Assembly (NCBI GenBank): GCA_007136035.1
Contig: SLHS01000034.1
Coordinates: 1-5,242 of the forward strand
Direction: 5' to 3'
From: Patescibacteria group bacterium
GTDB taxonomy: Bacteria; Patescibacteriota; Dojkabacteria; SC72; T1SED10-24
DNA: 5,242 nucleotides
Both the position numbers and the translations under genes were made by a program. Below, piece after piece: positions 3,204-5,242 of this stretch. The notes beneath the pieces are model-generated. The model made no database searches, had not been told where the DNA came from, and worked only from the letters and a program-made list of their open reading frames with translations. Positions within the stretch are counted from its first letter, which is position 1. Each line of letters starts with the position of its first letter.

Positions 3204-5242
3204 ACCTTAAGAACTTCATTTAGAATTTCATTTAATTCCCTGAGAAGGGAAATTCTGTTCCTCTTCAATTTCTTCTTACTAACGTTAACCATAGTTTCAT
3301 CAAAAAAATTTTCCAAAAGCTCAGCAAGGGAAAGTATATCTTTACCTTTCAAATCTTTCTTCTTAAATCTCATAAGAAATTTGTAAAGCTCTTTCTCAGA
3401 TTTAGTTTCAAGAATACTTTCTTCTATTTTAGATTTTTTAACAACATCCTTTGAAAGAATATTTTCAACTCTCTTTATGGTATCAAAAACCCTATCTTGA
3501 TCATTTTTAGTTTCAAGCAAAGAATCAAGTTCTTTCAAATACTCGAACTTTTTAAAAACACTTCCATTATCAGAAAAAGCAACACCTTTAGCTAACCTAT
3601 CAAGTTTAGTACTATCTTTCATAATCAAATATATTCTATGATTTATAAAGTTTGAAAGTTTTTCGTAGCTTTTTTTATCAAGCTCAGTTTGTAAAACAGC
3701 ACCTAAATCAAAATCAACATCACAATCCCTCAAAAGACGAATTAGGTTATAAACATTTTTCCTAACTTCATAAGGATCGTTTGAACCCTCAGGTAGAAAA
3801 CCTATTTTTGTAAAAGCGAGAATGTTGTCTAATTTATCCGCAAGACTTAAAACAATACCTTCAGAAGTACTAGGAAGCTCTGAGCTTTCAGAGGTAGGTA
3901 AATAATGCTCATAAAGAAGTTTTGATATCTTTATCGAATAGCCCTCCCTTTTTGCGTAATAACTACCTATAACACCTTCTAGTGAGGCAAACTCACCGAC
4001 CATGTGAGTTGCTTTGTCATTTTTAATAAGTTGCAATGATTTTTTTAAAACATCTTTTGAAACTTTTAGATTAGAATTTTCTAAAACTTCCTTTACAAGT
4101 TTTTCAATTCTAGAAACTTTCTCCTTGTAAGACCCAATTTTTGGATGAAAAATAATGTTTCCCAATTCATCTCTTAAATCCCTAAGCTTAGGTCTCTCTA
4201 AATCATTTTCCCAGTAAAAAAGTGCATCGTCCAATCTACCTTGAAGTACTTGTACATTACCCTTAAAAATCACATCCGCCTCATCTTTTTTATTAGCGAT
4301 TACACCATATTCAATATGTTTTGGATTGGTTTTTAAAACTCTAATAATATATTTCTGATTCTCTTCAAGTACTTTACTTATCAATTCTATAGGTAAATTT
4401 ACATATTTTTCGTCAAGTTTAAGAAATTCAACATTTGGATATTCAACAAGGTATGTATTAATTTCAATTAAACTATCAGTGTTTGGAGAATAATTATACT
4501 TTCCCCTCCCCTCATCAACCATCGATTCTATAATTCCTCTCCTATAGTTTTCATCTATTACGATATGTAACTTTTTCATTGTTTCAAAATAACCATCTGC
4601 CGATTTTATCTCTATAATATTCTTCTCATAATATCGTGTACAAAAAGTATATTGGGATGTTTTGATGCCCATAAATTCAACATCTATTTTTTCATTCCCT
4701 CTAAAACAAACAACATTTCTTAAAGGACGAACAAATGTTTCCTTTTGATCTAAGCACCACTTCATACTTTTCCAACTAGGAGAAACTTCCAACAATTTTT
4801 GCAAACAGGATTCTAGTGCTTGATTTAAAGTCGTTCTCTCTTCTAGTGAAATACCCAACAAATTCTTCCCTGCCTTTTCAACCTTAACTATATCTTTTCT
4901 TTTTGCATTGTACTTCTTCAAAAAGCCTTTCCCAACCTTATTCAATTTATCACCATCAAAAGCTATCTCATACAGAGGCCCTAATACCTCCTTTTTAACA
5001 ATACCCTGCCTACTACACCCATCTATAACGAAAACTATCCTTCTTGGCCCCCAATACAAGTTAAATGTTTTAAATTTAAACCCTAAATCCTTAATATAAC
5101 TAGATATATCTAAACCGCTATAGTGATTCTCCTTCCATTGCTTTACAAAATCTGCAGGTAATTCTTCAAAATACATTTCTAAAACAACTTTATCCTCTTT
5201 AACTTTTTTAGATTCTTTAACTGCCTTTTCTTTACTAAGATC
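3200..5242 (-). CDS. glyS: Glycyl-tRNA synthetase beta subunit, 5' end beyond window
   Basis: The beta subunit of the alpha2beta2 GlyRS recognises tRNA-Gly, while the alpha subunit makes glycyl-adenylate. The frame is open over 680 codons to the window edge. Counting from the ATG at 5176 as residue 1, motifs typical of GlyS are: EELPADF (4-10), WKSMKW and FVRPLRNVV (135-156), KVLEENQKYI (268-277), GRLDDALFYWENDL (313-326), the HD-like region THMVGEFASLEGVIGSYYA (390-408), LADKLD (445-450), GSNDPYEVRK (464-473), KRVENIL (568-574), and a C-terminal anticodon-binding region ending FFDETMV...NRISLLRELNEI (624-651). ATG 5176 cannot be the true start: the family N-terminus (consensus LLEIGTEELPA) reads VVLEMYFEELPA here, and the 22 codons upstream are open, Lys-rich and lack any start codon. 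An N-terminal extension or a fusion to GlyQ is possible. Stop TAA at 3200-3202 overlaps the rplA stop. Confidence 0.93.
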   Translation of the reverse strand, partial: DLSKEKAVKESKKVKEDKVVLEMYFEELPADFVKQWKENHYSGLDISSYIKDLGFKFKTFNLYWGPRRIVFVIDGCSRQGIVKKEVLGPLYEIAFDGDKLNKVGKGFLKKYNAKRKDIVKVEKAGKNLLGISLEERTTLNQALESCLQKLLEVSPSWKSMKWCLDQKETFVRPLRNVVCFRGNEKIDVEFMGIKTSQYTFCTRYYEKNIIEIKSADGYFETMKKLHIVIDENYRRGIIESMVDEGRGKYNYSPNTDSLIEINTYLVEYPNVEFLKLDEKYVNLPIELISKVLEENQKYIIRVLKTNPKHIEYGVIANKKDEADVIFKGNVQVLQGRLDDALFYWENDLERPKLRDLRDELGNIIFHPKIGSYKEKVSRIEKLVKEVLENSNLKVSKDVLKKSLQLIKNDKATHMVGEFASLEGVIGSYYAKREGYSIKISKLLYEHYLPTSESSELPSTSEGIVLSLADKLDNILAFTKIGFLPEGSNDPYEVRKNVYNLIRLLRDCDVDFDLGAVLQTELDKKSYEKLSNFINHRIYLIMKDSTKLDRLAKGVAFSDNGSVFKKFEYLKELDSLLETKNDQDRVFDTIKRVENILSKDVVKKSKIEESILETKSEKELYKFLMRFKKKDLKGKDILSLAELLENFFDETMVNVSKKKLKRNRISLLRELNEILNEVLKV
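3222..3256 (+). terminator. Weak hairpin that might end the rplA transcript
   Basis: TTCCC (3236-3240) pairs with GGGAA (3247-3251) around TGAGAA. Alternatively AGAATTTC (3222-3229) pairs with GAAATTCT (3249-3256). T/C-rich sequence follows (TGTTCCTCTTCAATTTCTTC), without an unbroken T run. It lies 20-50 bases past the rplA stop, inside the antisense of the glyS 3' end, so the sequence is also constrained by coding. Because the two genes abut, any rplA terminator has to lie within glyS. Confidence 0.22.

Noticed and set aside
3878..3893. Perfect hairpin CTCTGA-GCTT-TCAGAG
   Set aside because: It is inside glyS coding, has no T run, and a 6-bp stem of this size is expected by chance in a window of this length.
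4908..5099. Plus-strand frame opposite glyS
   Set aside because: It is a shadow of conserved GlyS beta-subunit coding; no ribosome binding site.
5174..5176. ATG as the start of glyS
   Set aside because: It lies inside the conserved first beta-strand motif before EELPA; starting here would remove that strand, and no SD is placed for it.

Overview
The window is about 5.2 kb of AT-rich bacterial chromosome carrying core translation and secretion genes. It shows no mobile element, CRISPR array or phage gene. The three-way link rpmG - tRNA-Trp - secE - nusG - rplK - rplA is a classic bacterial arrangement. The low GC content, very short intergenic gaps, and genes mostly lacking a recognisable Shine-Dalgarno (SD) sequence would fit a small-genome lineage such as the Candidate Phyla Radiation. 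That assignment is an inference; no single diagnostic gene is present. All complete genes end in TAA or TAG, and tRNA-Trp has a CCA anticodon, so nothing points to a recoded UGA.

Layout, left to right. (1) 1-225: a tRNA cluster Thr(TGT, 5' half cut off by the window edge) - Tyr(GTA) - Thr(GGT). (2) 229-565: a compact transcription unit with an extended -10 promoter, a near-perfect SD, a 43-residue highly basic protein that I do not recognise, and a long terminator-like hairpin. (3) 577-880: a second unit with another extended -10 promoter, a possible 23-residue Lys-rich ORF nested in RNA that can form long-range helices, and a 14-bp stem followed by T runs. (4) 883-3203: a good promoter (TTGACC-17-TATAAT) ahead of rpmG (bL33), tRNA-Trp, secE, nusG, rplK (uL11) and rplA (uL1), all on the plus strand. 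(5) 3200-5242: the glycyl-tRNA synthetase beta-subunit gene on the minus strand. It converges on rplA with a 4-base overlap of stop codons, and its reading frame runs off the right edge of the window.

Functionally, the main operon joins transcription elongation and coupling (NusG), the Sec translocon (SecE) and ribosomal 50S proteins (bL33, uL11, uL1) with a tRNA gene. The usual downstream partners rplJ-rplL-rpoBC are not here: the operon stops against glyS.

The points most worth a second look are the SD-driven 43-residue basic protein among SD-less neighbours, the structured 612-877 transcript, and the glyS frame. The conserved N-terminal beta-subunit motif of glyS lies across the first available ATG, so the real protein starts outside the window, possibly as a fusion with the alpha subunit.
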